From assembly GCA_900753685.1 (NCBI GenBank), contig CAAEAB010000145.1, positions 1-5,846 on the forward strand: a DNA stretch of 5,846 nucleotides, read 5' to 3'. This DNA comes from Lachnospiraceae bacterium (GTDB lineage: Bacteria; Bacillota; Clostridia; Lachnospirales; Lachnospiraceae). The translations under genes and the position numbers were made by a program. Below the pieces are notes generated by a model, which was not told the origin of the DNA, searched no databases, and was given only the letters and a program-made list of their open reading frames with translations. Of the stretch, positions 1 through 5,279 are shown one piece after another (positions within the stretch are counted from its first letter, which is position 1; each line of letters opens with the position of its first letter).

Positions 1-387
1 GGAGCCTGCTCCCGGCTCGGTCAGACAGAAAGCAAAGAGTCCGCCGTCAACCACACCGGATAAATATTTCTGTTTCTGAGCTTCGCTGCCGTGTTTTAAA
101 ATCATATCCGTACATACCCAGCTAATCTCCATGGCCATTGCAAAACCGGCATCCCCTTTAGCCAATTCATGCGTAATGATGGCACATTCCACATCGCCGA
201 GTCCGGCGCCGCCGTATTCTTCAGGAATCGGCGTGGATTGAAGTCCTGTCTCAATGTACTTCTGATAAAGCTCATGGCACCATCCGTTCTGGTCCATCTC
301 CCGGCCTCTTGGCTCTACTTCTTTCTTTGTAAAATCACGAACCATTGCCTGAATATCTTTCTGTTCTTCTGTAAACTTGTAACCCAT
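1..387 (-). CDS. Acyl-CoA dehydrogenase, N-terminal part (cut by window edge)
   Basis: FAD-dependent acyl-CoA dehydrogenase, which transfers electrons between the acyl-CoA 2,3-bond and an electron-transfer flavoprotein. Only the first 129 residues are present; the family is usually about 380 long. The start of the protein (MGYKFTEEQKDIQ) opens the typical all-alpha N-terminal domain. Residues 51-62 (STPIPEEYGGAG) and 67-80 (ECAIITHELAKGDA) are family-typical, and residues 120-129 (FCLTEPGAGS) begin the first acyl-CoA dehydrogenase signature that lines the FAD/substrate site. The catalytic glutamate would lie beyond the edge. The ATG at 387 is preceded by AAGGAGG with good spacing. The gene follows etfA after 90 bp and has its own promoter, so it is probably the partner of the adjacent EtfAB. 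Short-chain substrates (acryloyl-, propionyl-, butyryl/crotonyl-CoA type) are plausible, but specificity cannot be read from this fragment. The family call is secure and the substrate is not. Confidence 0.93.
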   Translation of the reverse strand, partial: MGYKFTEEQKDIQAMVRDFTKKEVEPRGREMDQNGWCHELYQKYIETGLQSTPIPEEYGGAGLGDVECAIITHELAKGDAGFAMAMEISWVCTDMILKHGSEAQKQKYLSGVVDGGLFAFCLTEPGAGS

Positions 388-428
388 GTGTTTTCCTCCT
401 TCGCACCTGTTTTATTTTTCACAATTTA

Positions 429-457
429 ATTATATCGTCTGCTTTTTTTAAAGTGAA
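429..457 (-). promoter_or_regulatory. Promoter of the acyl-CoA dehydrogenase gene
   Basis: Read on the minus strand, the -35 hexamer TTCACT (457-452) is separated by exactly 17 bp from a perfect -10 TATAAT (434-429). Transcription would start near 422, giving a leader of about 35 nt with AAGGAGG before the ATG at 387. The -35 lies in the block TTTT-AG-TATTTCACTTTA, which recurs at the etfB promoter and, with one change in the core, at the CoA-transferase promoter. The -35 is a weak match to TTGACA, as expected for an activator-dependent promoter. Because no terminator separates etfA from this gene, it may be read both from here and by readthrough from etfBA. Confidence 0.82.
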
Positions 458-476
458 ATACTAAAAAAACATAGGA

Positions 477-497
477 TTTATGCCTTAAGCGCATGAA
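477..497 (-). promoter_or_regulatory. Putative LysR-type operator (T-N11-A box) inside the 3' end of etfA
   Basis: On the minus strand this reads CATG-CGCTTAAGG-CATA. It is an imperfect palindrome of the YATG-N9-CATA form with the LysR-family T-N11-A geometry, centred on 487. The centre is 30 bp before the -35 of the downstream promoter and about 65 bp before its predicted start, the usual place for the primary recognition site of a LysR activator. A second weaker box, TATG-N9-TAT, lies at 473-458, 22 bp further on. The site overlaps the last codons and the stop of etfA, so these bases appear to do two jobs. The binding role is inferred from pattern and spacing and from matching copies at 2382-2402 and 3555-3575. 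Confidence 0.66.
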
Positions 498-1482
498 TTT
501 CCTTAATTAATTCCGGAATGACTGTAAACAGATCTCCCACAATCCCATAATCGGCCACATCAAAGATTGGCGCCTCTTCATCCTTGTTAATCGCCACGAT
601 ACAGTCTGAACCGGTGATTCCCGCGGCATGCTGAATAGCTCCCGAAATACCGCAGGCAATGTAAAGTCTTGGAGATACCGTCTTTCCTGTCTGACCAACC
701 TGGTGCGCATGAGGAATCCATCCCGCATCTACCACCGCACGGGAGGCTCCCACCGTCGCATTCAGCGCTTCGGCCAACTTCCGAATGATTTCAAAACCCT
801 CCGGAGAACCCACGCCCCGGCCGCCGGAAACGATAATTTCCGCTTCCTCCAGATTTACTGCCTCGGCCACCTCTTTAATCCGATCCAGCAATTTTGTCCG
901 AATCTGATCCGGAGCGATATGAATATCCTCACAGATCACAGTCCCTACCCGACCGGTCACCGGTTCCGGTTTCTTAAAAATCCCCGGACGAACAGTTCCG
1001 AGCTGAGGCCGGTGGTCCGGACACAAGATCATCGCCATCAGATTGCCTCCAAAGGCCGGACGGGTCCAGATCATATTTCCCGTTTCTGCATCATAATCTA
1101 ACATTGTGCAGTCGGCTGTTAATCCCGTATTCAAATCACAGGCCATTTTCGGCCCCAGATCCCGTCCATTATTGGTCGCACCGATTAATATCGTCGATGG
1201 TTTATATTTTTCGACTAATGTCTTCATCGCATAGCTATAGGCGTCTGTCGAATAATTAAAATATTCCTCACCCTCCACAAGAATCACTTCATCAGCCCCA
1301 TAATCCACCGCTTTTTCAGCAATCTCCTTCACCTTACCGCCGATGACAACTGCCACAAGCTTTCCGCCCATTTTATCCGCCAGCGCTCGTCCCGGCGCCA
1401 AAAGCTCGTATCCCACCGGTTTGACCGCATTTTCCTCGGTTTCCACAAACACCCAAAGATTGTTATATTCCTCAAACTGCAT
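478..1482 (-). CDS. etfA: Electron transfer flavoprotein, alpha subunit
   Basis: Alpha subunit of the heterodimeric, cytoplasmic electron transfer flavoprotein that shuttles electrons to or from an acyl-CoA dehydrogenase. The protein has 334 residues, normal for the family. The N-terminal alpha/beta domain (about 1-200) contains NNGRDLGPKMACDLNTGLTA (104-123) and RPAFGGN (141-147). The C-terminal FAD domain contains GGRGVGSPEGF (220-230), VGASRAVVDAGW (244-255), QVGQTGK (261-267) and the ETF-alpha signature from L273 to N299, with GISGAIQH at 278-285. There is no N-terminal ferredoxin domain, unlike the caffeyl-CoA reductase EtfA. The start follows the etfB stop by 13 nt, and its Shine-Dalgarno TAAGGAGG includes the etfB stop codon, which suggests translational coupling. 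The last codons also carry the putative operator of the downstream acyl-CoA dehydrogenase gene. Confidence 0.97.
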   Translation of the reverse strand: MQFEEYNNLWVFVETEENAVKPVGYELLAPGRALADKMGGKLVAVVIGGKVKEIAEKAVDYGADEVILVEGEEYFNYSTDAYSYAMKTLVEKYKPSTILIGATNNGRDLGPKMACDLNTGLTADCTMLDYDAETGNMIWTRPAFGGNLMAMILCPDHRPQLGTVRPGIFKKPEPVTGRVGTVICEDIHIAPDQIRTKLLDRIKEVAEAVNLEEAEIIVSGGRGVGSPEGFEIIRKLAEALNATVGASRAVVDAGWIPHAHQVGQTGKTVSPRLYIACGISGAIQHAAGITGSDCIVAINKDEEAPIFDVADYGIVGDLFTVIPELIKEIHALKA

Positions 1483-1495
1483 AACCTCAACCTCC

Positions 1496-2299
1496 TTACA
1501 GCATCTTTGCGTCCTTTAACAGGCTGGCCAGCTTCGCTGCGGATACTGCCGCCTCTTCTCCCGCGATTTTCACACAGGTTTTATTTCTCACTGGTGTAAA
1601 GGTCTTCTTTACCTTTGTCGGAGAACCTTTCAGACCGCACCGGCTCAAATCAATATTTGGAATATCCTCTGCCGTAATTATCTGGATTGGCGTCTTCCGG
1701 GCTGCCATTTTACTTTTTAGCGTCGGGAACCTCGGCTCAAAGGCTGTTTTTACCACAGTCACCACCGCCGGCTTTTTGACCGAAATGATGTCGTATCCCT
1801 GGTCGCTTTCCCTTTTGACAATGATATCCTCCCCGTGAGCGCTGACCTCGGAAGCATATGTCACCTGGGCCAGTCCCATATGCGCGGCAATTTCCGGTCC
1901 GACCTGTCCCGTATCGCCGTCAATGGCCTGTTTACCACTTAATATCAAATCAAATTTGCCTTCCTTTTCCTCAATCGCTGTAATCGTACTGGCTAAAATA
2001 TAGCTTGTCGCCAGTGTATCCGAGCCGCCGAAAGCCCTGTCACTACAAAGATAAGCTTTATCCGCCCCCACGGACAAACACTCCGTTAACGCCTCCTTTG
2101 CCTGCATTGGTCCCATACACAACACCGTAATTTCCGTATCCGGAGTAACATCCTTGATTCTCGCCGCAACCTCCAACGCACAGGCGTCAAACGGATTGAC
2201 AATACTCGGCACCCCCGCCCGAATAAGTGTATTCGTCACAGGGTCAATCTTAATCTCCGTTGTATCCGGCACTTGCTTCACACATACTAAGATTCTCAT
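1496..2299 (-). CDS. etfB: Electron transfer flavoprotein, beta subunit
   Basis: Beta subunit of EtfAB, partner of the downstream etfA product; 267 residues, normal length. The N-terminus MRILVCVKQVPDTTEIKID (1-19), the VNPFDACALEVAARIKD segment (34-50) and RFPTLKSKMAARKTPI (190-205) are family hallmarks. Residues 125-135 read AIDGDTGQVGP. In classical respiratory ETFs the equivalent loop binds AMP, whereas the DGDT form is known from clostridial and bifurcating-type ETFs where a second FAD sits there. A flavin-bifurcating role (NADH oxidation driving both enoyl-CoA and ferredoxin reduction) is therefore plausible but inferred. ATG at 2299 is preceded by AAGGAGG. It is the first gene of an etfB-etfA unit with its own promoter, separated from lysR by that gene's terminator. 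Confidence 0.97.
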   Translation of the reverse strand: MRILVCVKQVPDTTEIKIDPVTNTLIRAGVPSIVNPFDACALEVAARIKDVTPDTEITVLCMGPMQAKEALTECLSVGADKAYLCSDRAFGGSDTLATSYILASTITAIEEKEGKFDLILSGKQAIDGDTGQVGPEIAAHMGLAQVTYASEVSAHGEDIIVKRESDQGYDIISVKKPAVVTVVKTAFEPRFPTLKSKMAARKTPIQIITAEDIPNIDLSRCGLKGSPTKVKKTFTPVRNKTCVKIAGEEAAVSAAKLASLLKDAKML

Positions 2300-2333
2300 G
2301 GTATACCTCCTTCGAATGTAAACTGTTGCTTAA

Positions 2334-2362
2334 AGTATATCCTTCGGTTCAGATAAAGTGAA
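2334..2362 (-). promoter_or_regulatory. Promoter of etfBA
   Basis: On the minus strand, -35 TTCACT (2362-2357), a 17-bp spacer and -10 TATACT (2339-2334) predict a start near 2327 and a leader of about 28 nt. Hexamers and spacing match the acyl-CoA dehydrogenase promoter, and the flanking block TTTT-AA-TATTTCACTTTA is almost the same as there. The poor -35 fits an activator-dependent promoter. Confidence 0.8.
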
Positions 2363-2381
2363 ATATTAAAATCGCATACCT

Positions 2382-2402
2382 TTTATGTTCAAAACGCATA
2401 AA
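2382..2402 (-). promoter_or_regulatory. Putative LysR-type operator (T-N11-A box) upstream of etfB
   Basis: On the minus strand the site reads TTTATG-CGTTTTGAA-CATAAA, a palindrome with perfect 6-bp arms around 9 bp, containing TATG-N9-CATA and therefore T-N11-A. Its centre, 2392, is 30 bp before the etfB -35 and about 65 bp before the predicted start. A second weaker box, TATG-N9-TAT, follows at 2378-2363, 22 bp on, overlapping the run-up to the -35. This arrangement resembles the recognition-site plus activation-site pair of LysR activators. The binder is inferred to be the LysR protein encoded immediately upstream. Confidence 0.72.
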
Positions 2403-2408
2403 TACCAC

Positions 2409-2442
2409 AAAAAAACCGCCGTCTGTCATCATAACAGCGGCG
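2409..2442 (-). terminator. Rho-independent terminator of the lysR-type gene
   Basis: A hairpin with arms 2438-2442/2417-2421 (CGCCG with CGGCG) and 2434-2437/2423-2426 (CTGT with ACAG) has a one-base bulge at 2422 and a 7-nt loop. On the minus strand it is followed by seven T residues (2415-2409). It begins 13 nt after the lysR-type stop codon, so it should separate that gene from etfBA. It abuts the etfB operator. Confidence 0.88.
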
Positions 2443-2455
2443 ATTTTGCATCGTT

Positions 2456-3334
2456 TCATTTATAGGCTTTAACCAGATATTTAATTAAATTTTTTACATT
2501 GGCCGAAACCTTTGTACCTTTCTTCGTGACGGCCACCACCTCCCACCTGGCCAGCTCACCCTGTAGAGGTATGGCTGCAACCCCTTTGCCCACATAAGGG
2601 GCGATAGGTCTTGGCAGAATAGAAATCCCCTGGCACAGAGAAACGAGGGCGGCAATATAATCCCAGCTCGGACTGCAATGAATAATATTCGGCTCATACC
2701 CTGCGTTGTGGCACATCGTCAGTACATTTTCAAGCAGCTGATAGGTGCCATCCAATAAAATAAACGACTCGTCCTTCAACTCTTCGATGTATATTTTTCT
2801 GCGCCTTGCCAGGGCGTGGGACTCCGGAACCATCACGGCCATTCGGTCGCTGATGATATCCCAGGCATCAAATCGGTTCTCATCGAAGGGACGAATGACC
2901 AGCCCCACATCCAGCATCCCTTCCAATATTTCTTTACGAATCAGATTACTGCCTTCCACCGTAAAAGTAAGCTTTACCTCCGGATAACGTTTATTAAAAT
3001 CCGGCATAAATCGGGGCGCCATAATCGTATTCAATACCGACGGAATTCCCAGCCGTATTTCCCCCACATCATCCGCACTGTAGCTTTTCAGATATTCCTG
3101 GAGGTCCTCAAATTCCTTAATGACCCGCTCTCCCCGTTCCAGCAGCTTTCTGCCGGCAGGCGTCAATTTAAAGCTTCGAGTCGTCCGGTTAATCAACTGA
3201 ACATTATACTCGTCTTCAATACACTGGACTGTCCGGCTTAGAGATGACTGGGAAACTCTAATTTTTTCTGCAGCCTGAGAAAAACTCTTTTCTCTGGCAA
3301 TACATACAAAATAATATAACTGCCTATACTCCAT
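2456..3334 (-). CDS. LysR-type transcriptional regulator
   Basis: A DNA-binding regulator of the LysR family, normally a tetramer whose small-molecule inducer is often a substrate or intermediate of the controlled pathway. The length, 292 residues, is typical. The N-terminal winged helix-turn-helix spans about residues 1-60: SFSQAAEKIRVSQSSLSRTV (17-36) is the HTH and NRTTRSFKLTPAG (49-61) the wing. A linker helix covers about 62-88. The effector domain (about 91-292) has the family pattern CQGISILP at 234-241. The ATG at 3334 is preceded by AAGGGGG. The gene sits between etfBA and the divergent CoA-transferase gene, has its own promoter and terminator, and is the obvious candidate to bind the three T-N11-A boxes found here. 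The inducer is unknown; a carboxylate or acyl-CoA is a reasonable guess. Confidence 0.95.
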   Translation of the reverse strand: MEYRQLYYFVCIAREKSFSQAAEKIRVSQSSLSRTVQCIEDEYNVQLINRTTRSFKLTPAGRKLLERGERVIKEFEDLQEYLKSYSADDVGEIRLGIPSVLNTIMAPRFMPDFNKRYPEVKLTFTVEGSNLIRKEILEGMLDVGLVIRPFDENRFDAWDIISDRMAVMVPESHALARRRKIYIEELKDESFILLDGTYQLLENVLTMCHNAGYEPNIIHCSPSWDYIAALVSLCQGISILPRPIAPYVGKGVAAIPLQGELARWEVVAVTKKGTKVSANVKNLIKYLVKAYK

Positions 3335-3409
3335 ATGTCTTCCCCCTTTATGACATCAAAACCTCTAAAATTGCCCCCTCTGCTTTCCCGGTTGGTCTAC
3401 TTTAACTTT

Positions 3410-3438
3410 AGTATGTCTGATTGTTTAAGTTTTGTCAA
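3410..3438 (-). promoter_or_regulatory. Promoter of the lysR-type gene
   Basis: On the minus strand, a perfect -35 TTGACA (3438-3433), a 17-bp spacer and -10 CATACT (3415-3410) predict a start near 3403 and a leader of about 69 nt. Unlike the other three promoters in the window it has a consensus -35 and lacks the TATTTCWCTTT block, so it looks constitutive or at least not activator-dependent. The 8-mer TATGTCTG on the plus strand at 3412-3419 covers part of the -10 and also occurs in the CoA-transferase operator (3557-3564), so weak autorepression is possible. Confidence 0.78.
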
Positions 3439-3499
3439 TTTGATTTTTTTTCCAATTTATACCGAAAATTCTCCTTTTAGATTCTGAAAATTTATGTTA

Positions 3500-3552
3500 A
3501 AACCGCTATTTTATCCATTATTCTCGCGTTTTTTCATCATTTACAGCGGTTT
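3500..3552. repeat. Inverted repeat with distant arms
   Basis: AAACCGCT (3500-3507) and AGCGGTTT (3545-3552) are perfect 8-bp inverted arms separated by 37 bp. They lie between the lysR promoter and the CoA-transferase operator, outside any predicted transcript leader. They could be a paired site for a dimeric regulator or chance; there is no T-run to make a terminator. Confidence 0.4.
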
Positions 3553-3554
3553 AA

Positions 3555-3575
3555 TTTATGTCTGCCTGACATAGA
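3555..3575 (+). promoter_or_regulatory. Putative LysR-type operator (T-N11-A box) upstream of the CoA-transferase gene
   Basis: TATGTC-TGCCT-GACATA (3557-3573) is a perfect palindrome with 6-bp arms. It contains TATG-N9-CATA and the T-N11-A geometry (T3559, A3571). Its centre, 3565, is 30 bp before the -35 hexamer and about 66 bp before the predicted start. A second weaker box, CATG-N9-TAT, runs from 3579 to 3594, centred 22 bp downstream. This is the best palindrome of the three copies. The assignment to the adjacent LysR protein is an inference. Confidence 0.75.
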
Positions 3576-3594
3576 TTTCATGTGTTTTTGGTAT

Positions 3595-3624
3595 TTCTCT
3601 TTCCAATAAAGCCAAAGTTATAAT
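3595..3624 (+). promoter_or_regulatory. Promoter of the CoA-transferase/permease operon
   Basis: A weak -35 TTCTCT (3595-3600), an 18-bp spacer and a perfect -10 TATAAT (3619-3624) predict a start near 3631 and a leader of about 46 nt. The -35 lies in TTTT-GG-TATTTCTCTTT (3586-3602), which aligns base for base with the etfB and acyl-CoA dehydrogenase promoters except for A to T inside the -35. The spacer is one base longer than in the other two. Confidence 0.78.
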
Positions 3625-3660
3625 GAAATCATCAAGGATTGTGAAATTTTAAACTTTATG

Positions 3661-3667
3661 AAGGAGG
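3661..3667 (+). promoter_or_regulatory. Ribosome binding site deciding the CoA-transferase start
   Basis: AAGGAGG lies 9 nt before the ATG at 3677 but only 3 nt before an in-frame TTG at 3671. The ATG is therefore the start, giving a protein of 524 rather than 526 residues. Confidence 0.9.
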
Positions 3668-3676
3668 TTTTTGCAA

Positions 3677-5251
3677 ATGAACAAAGTAGTTACAATGGAA
3701 CAGGCTGTAGCCATGATACATCCGGGAGATTTTATTATTAACAGCGGTTTTCTCACCTCCGCTACGCCGGACGCTCTCATCCAGGCCGTTGCCGATTCCT
3801 TTGACGCCACAGGCAGTCCGAATAATCTGACCGTTATGTACGGCGCAGGTCAGGGAAACCGCCGGGGCGGCCAGCAGGAACGCTGGGCCAAAGAAGGGCT
3901 AATCAAACGGTGGATCGGCGGCCATTTCGGTTTTTCCCCAAAGGTTGTCGACATGATCGCCAACAACCAGGTGGAAGCCTATAACCTGCCCCAGGGCGTT
4001 ATTATCGAAATGTACCGGGCCATGGGTCAGAACCGCAAAGGTTATATTACCAATGTGGGCCTCGAAACCTATGTAGATCCGCGTCTTGAAGGCGGTAAAT
4101 TAAATGAGCGGACAACGGAAGATATTATCAAGGTTGTTGAAATTGAAGGGGACGAATATTTATATTACATGCTTCCGGATGTGGATATCGCACTGATTCG
4201 TGTGACGACGGCAGATACCAACGGAAACTGTACCATCGAAGATGAAATCCTTCCGCTGGATATTTTAAGCGCAGCCATGGCAGCCAAAGGCAAGGGCGGC
4301 AAGGTTATCGTCCAGGCGAAAAACATTGTGGCGCCGGATACCATCCCGTCCCGAAAAGTCGCTGTGCCAGGTATTTTCGTTGACGCCATCGTCGTCCCGG
4401 AAAATCCGGAGGAAACCCATCAGCAGACCAGTGATTATTATATGAATCCGGCGCTAACCGGTTCATTCAAAATTCCTGTCAGCGCTGTAGAACCAATGAA
4501 ATTTGATACAAAGGCTTTGATCGGCCGGCGCTGCGCCATGGAGCTTGTTCCAAACGCAGTTGTCAATCTGGGCGTCGGCATTCCTGAAAAGGTAGCCTCC
4601 GTGGCCGGTGAAGAAGGCTTGGCAGACCAGTTAATACTGACCACCGAATCGGGTATGATTGGCGGCATTCCAAGCGGCGGCGGCTCCTTCGGCGCCGGTG
4701 TCAATGGCTGGGCGGAGCTTCCTGAGGTCAGCCAGTTTGATTTTTATGACGGCGGCGGTCTGGATGTCACCTTCCTCGGCATGGCCGAAGCGGACACAAG
4801 CGGAAATGTGAATGTGAGTAAATTTAAAACCGGAGTTACCGGCTGCGGCGGATTTATCAATATCTCCCAGAATACAAAGAACTGTATTTTCTGCGGAACC
4901 TTCACAGCCGGCGGTTTAAAAACAGCCTGTGAAGACGGCAAGCTGATAATTCTTCAGGAAGGCAAAAGTAAAAAATTTGTTCTTTCCGTTCAGCAGGTGA
5001 CCTTCTCCGGAGCTTACGCCCGAAGAAATAAAATGAATGTTAAATTCATCACCGAAAGAGCAGTGCTTGAGTTACTGCCGGAAGGCTTGACCGTCACTGA
5101 AATTGCTCCAGGCATTGACCTGCAGACACAGGTCCTTGACCAGATGGAATTTATGCCTCTTGTCGCCAGGAATTTGAAAATCATGGATTCCAGAATATTT
5201 ATCGATGCCCCAATGGGTATCAAAGACGAGATTTTGGCTAAGGTCAAATAA
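3677..5251 (+). CDS. pct: Family I acyl-CoA:carboxylate CoA-transferase, propionate CoA-transferase (Pct/YdiF) type
   Basis: Transfers CoA between an acyl-CoA donor (typically acetyl- or propionyl-CoA) and a carboxylate through a glutamyl-CoA thioester. The alpha and beta domains are fused in one chain of 524 residues, the length I recall for Clostridium propionicum Pct. The alpha half includes HPGDFIINSGF near the N-terminus and GQGNRRGG. The beta half includes NLGVGIPE and then ESGMIGG, whose glutamate is residue 324, the position known to be catalytic in that Pct. QFDFYDGGGLD, GNVNVSKF, GCGGFINISQN and GTFTAGG follow in family order. It is the first gene of an operon with a GntP-type permease 28 nt downstream, and it has the putative LysR operator upstream. 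Likely substrates are lactate, propionate, acrylate, butyrate or similar short acids. YdiF-type enzymes of broad specificity look alike, so the exact acid is not settled. No truncation or missing key residue is seen. Confidence 0.93.
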   Translation: MNKVVTMEQAVAMIHPGDFIINSGFLTSATPDALIQAVADSFDATGSPNNLTVMYGAGQGNRRGGQQERWAKEGLIKRWIGGHFGFSPKVVDMIANNQVEAYNLPQGVIIEMYRAMGQNRKGYITNVGLETYVDPRLEGGKLNERTTEDIIKVVEIEGDEYLYYMLPDVDIALIRVTTADTNGNCTIEDEILPLDILSAAMAAKGKGGKVIVQAKNIVAPDTIPSRKVAVPGIFVDAIVVPENPEETHQQTSDYYMNPALTGSFKIPVSAVEPMKFDTKALIGRRCAMELVPNAVVNLGVGIPEKVASVAGEEGLADQLILTTESGMIGGIPSGGGSFGAGVNGWAELPEVSQFDFYDGGGLDVTFLGMAEADTSGNVNVSKFKTGVTGCGGFINISQNTKNCIFCGTFTAGGLKTACEDGKLIILQEGKSKKFVLSVQQVTFSGAYARRNKMNVKFITERAVLELLPEGLTVTEIAPGIDLQTQVLDQMEFMPLVARNLKIMDSRIFIDAPMGIKDEILAKVK

Positions 5252-5279
5252 TGAATTTACACTAGAGGAGGGCGAAATT

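Larger units (their letters stand above)
3335..3676. other. Divergent regulatory region between the lysR-type gene and the CoA-transferase gene
   Basis: This 342-bp A+T-rich stretch has no credible gene. It holds the minus-strand lysR promoter (3410-3438) and the plus-strand CoA-transferase operator and promoter (3555-3624). Between them, in about 115 bp, lies an 8-bp inverted repeat with distant arms (3500-3507 and 3545-3552). The two promoters do not overlap, so the usual LysR layout of one shared box serving both directions is not apparent. Confidence 0.8.

Noticed and set aside
169..429. Plus-strand open frame of 86 codons at the left end
   Set aside because: It lies antisense to the well-supported acyl-CoA dehydrogenase frame, has no ribosome binding site, and its sequence resembles no protein family.
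461..494. Possible terminator after etfA (ATGC-N7-GCAT followed by a T-run)
   Set aside because: The stem is only about 4 bp and the T-run begins some distance after it. The palindrome is better explained as the YATG-N9-CATA operator found at two other promoters with identical spacing.
628..1101. Plus-strand open frame of 157 codons antisense to etfA
   Set aside because: It is a shadow of the etfA codons: low-complexity basic sequence, no ribosome binding site, no recognisable domain.
2816..3241. Plus-strand open frame of 141 codons antisense to the lysR-type gene
   Set aside because: It is a shadow of the LysR reading frame, which has clear HTH and effector domains on the other strand.
3464..3491. 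Short direct repeat GAAAATT in the divergent region
   Set aside because: Seven A+T-rich bases repeated once in A+T-rich DNA is expected by chance.
3671..3676. TTG start for the CoA-transferase, two codons before the ATG
   Set aside because: It is only 3 nt from the AAGGAGG, too close for initiation. The ATG at 3677 has a normal 9-nt spacing and gives the family length of 524 residues.
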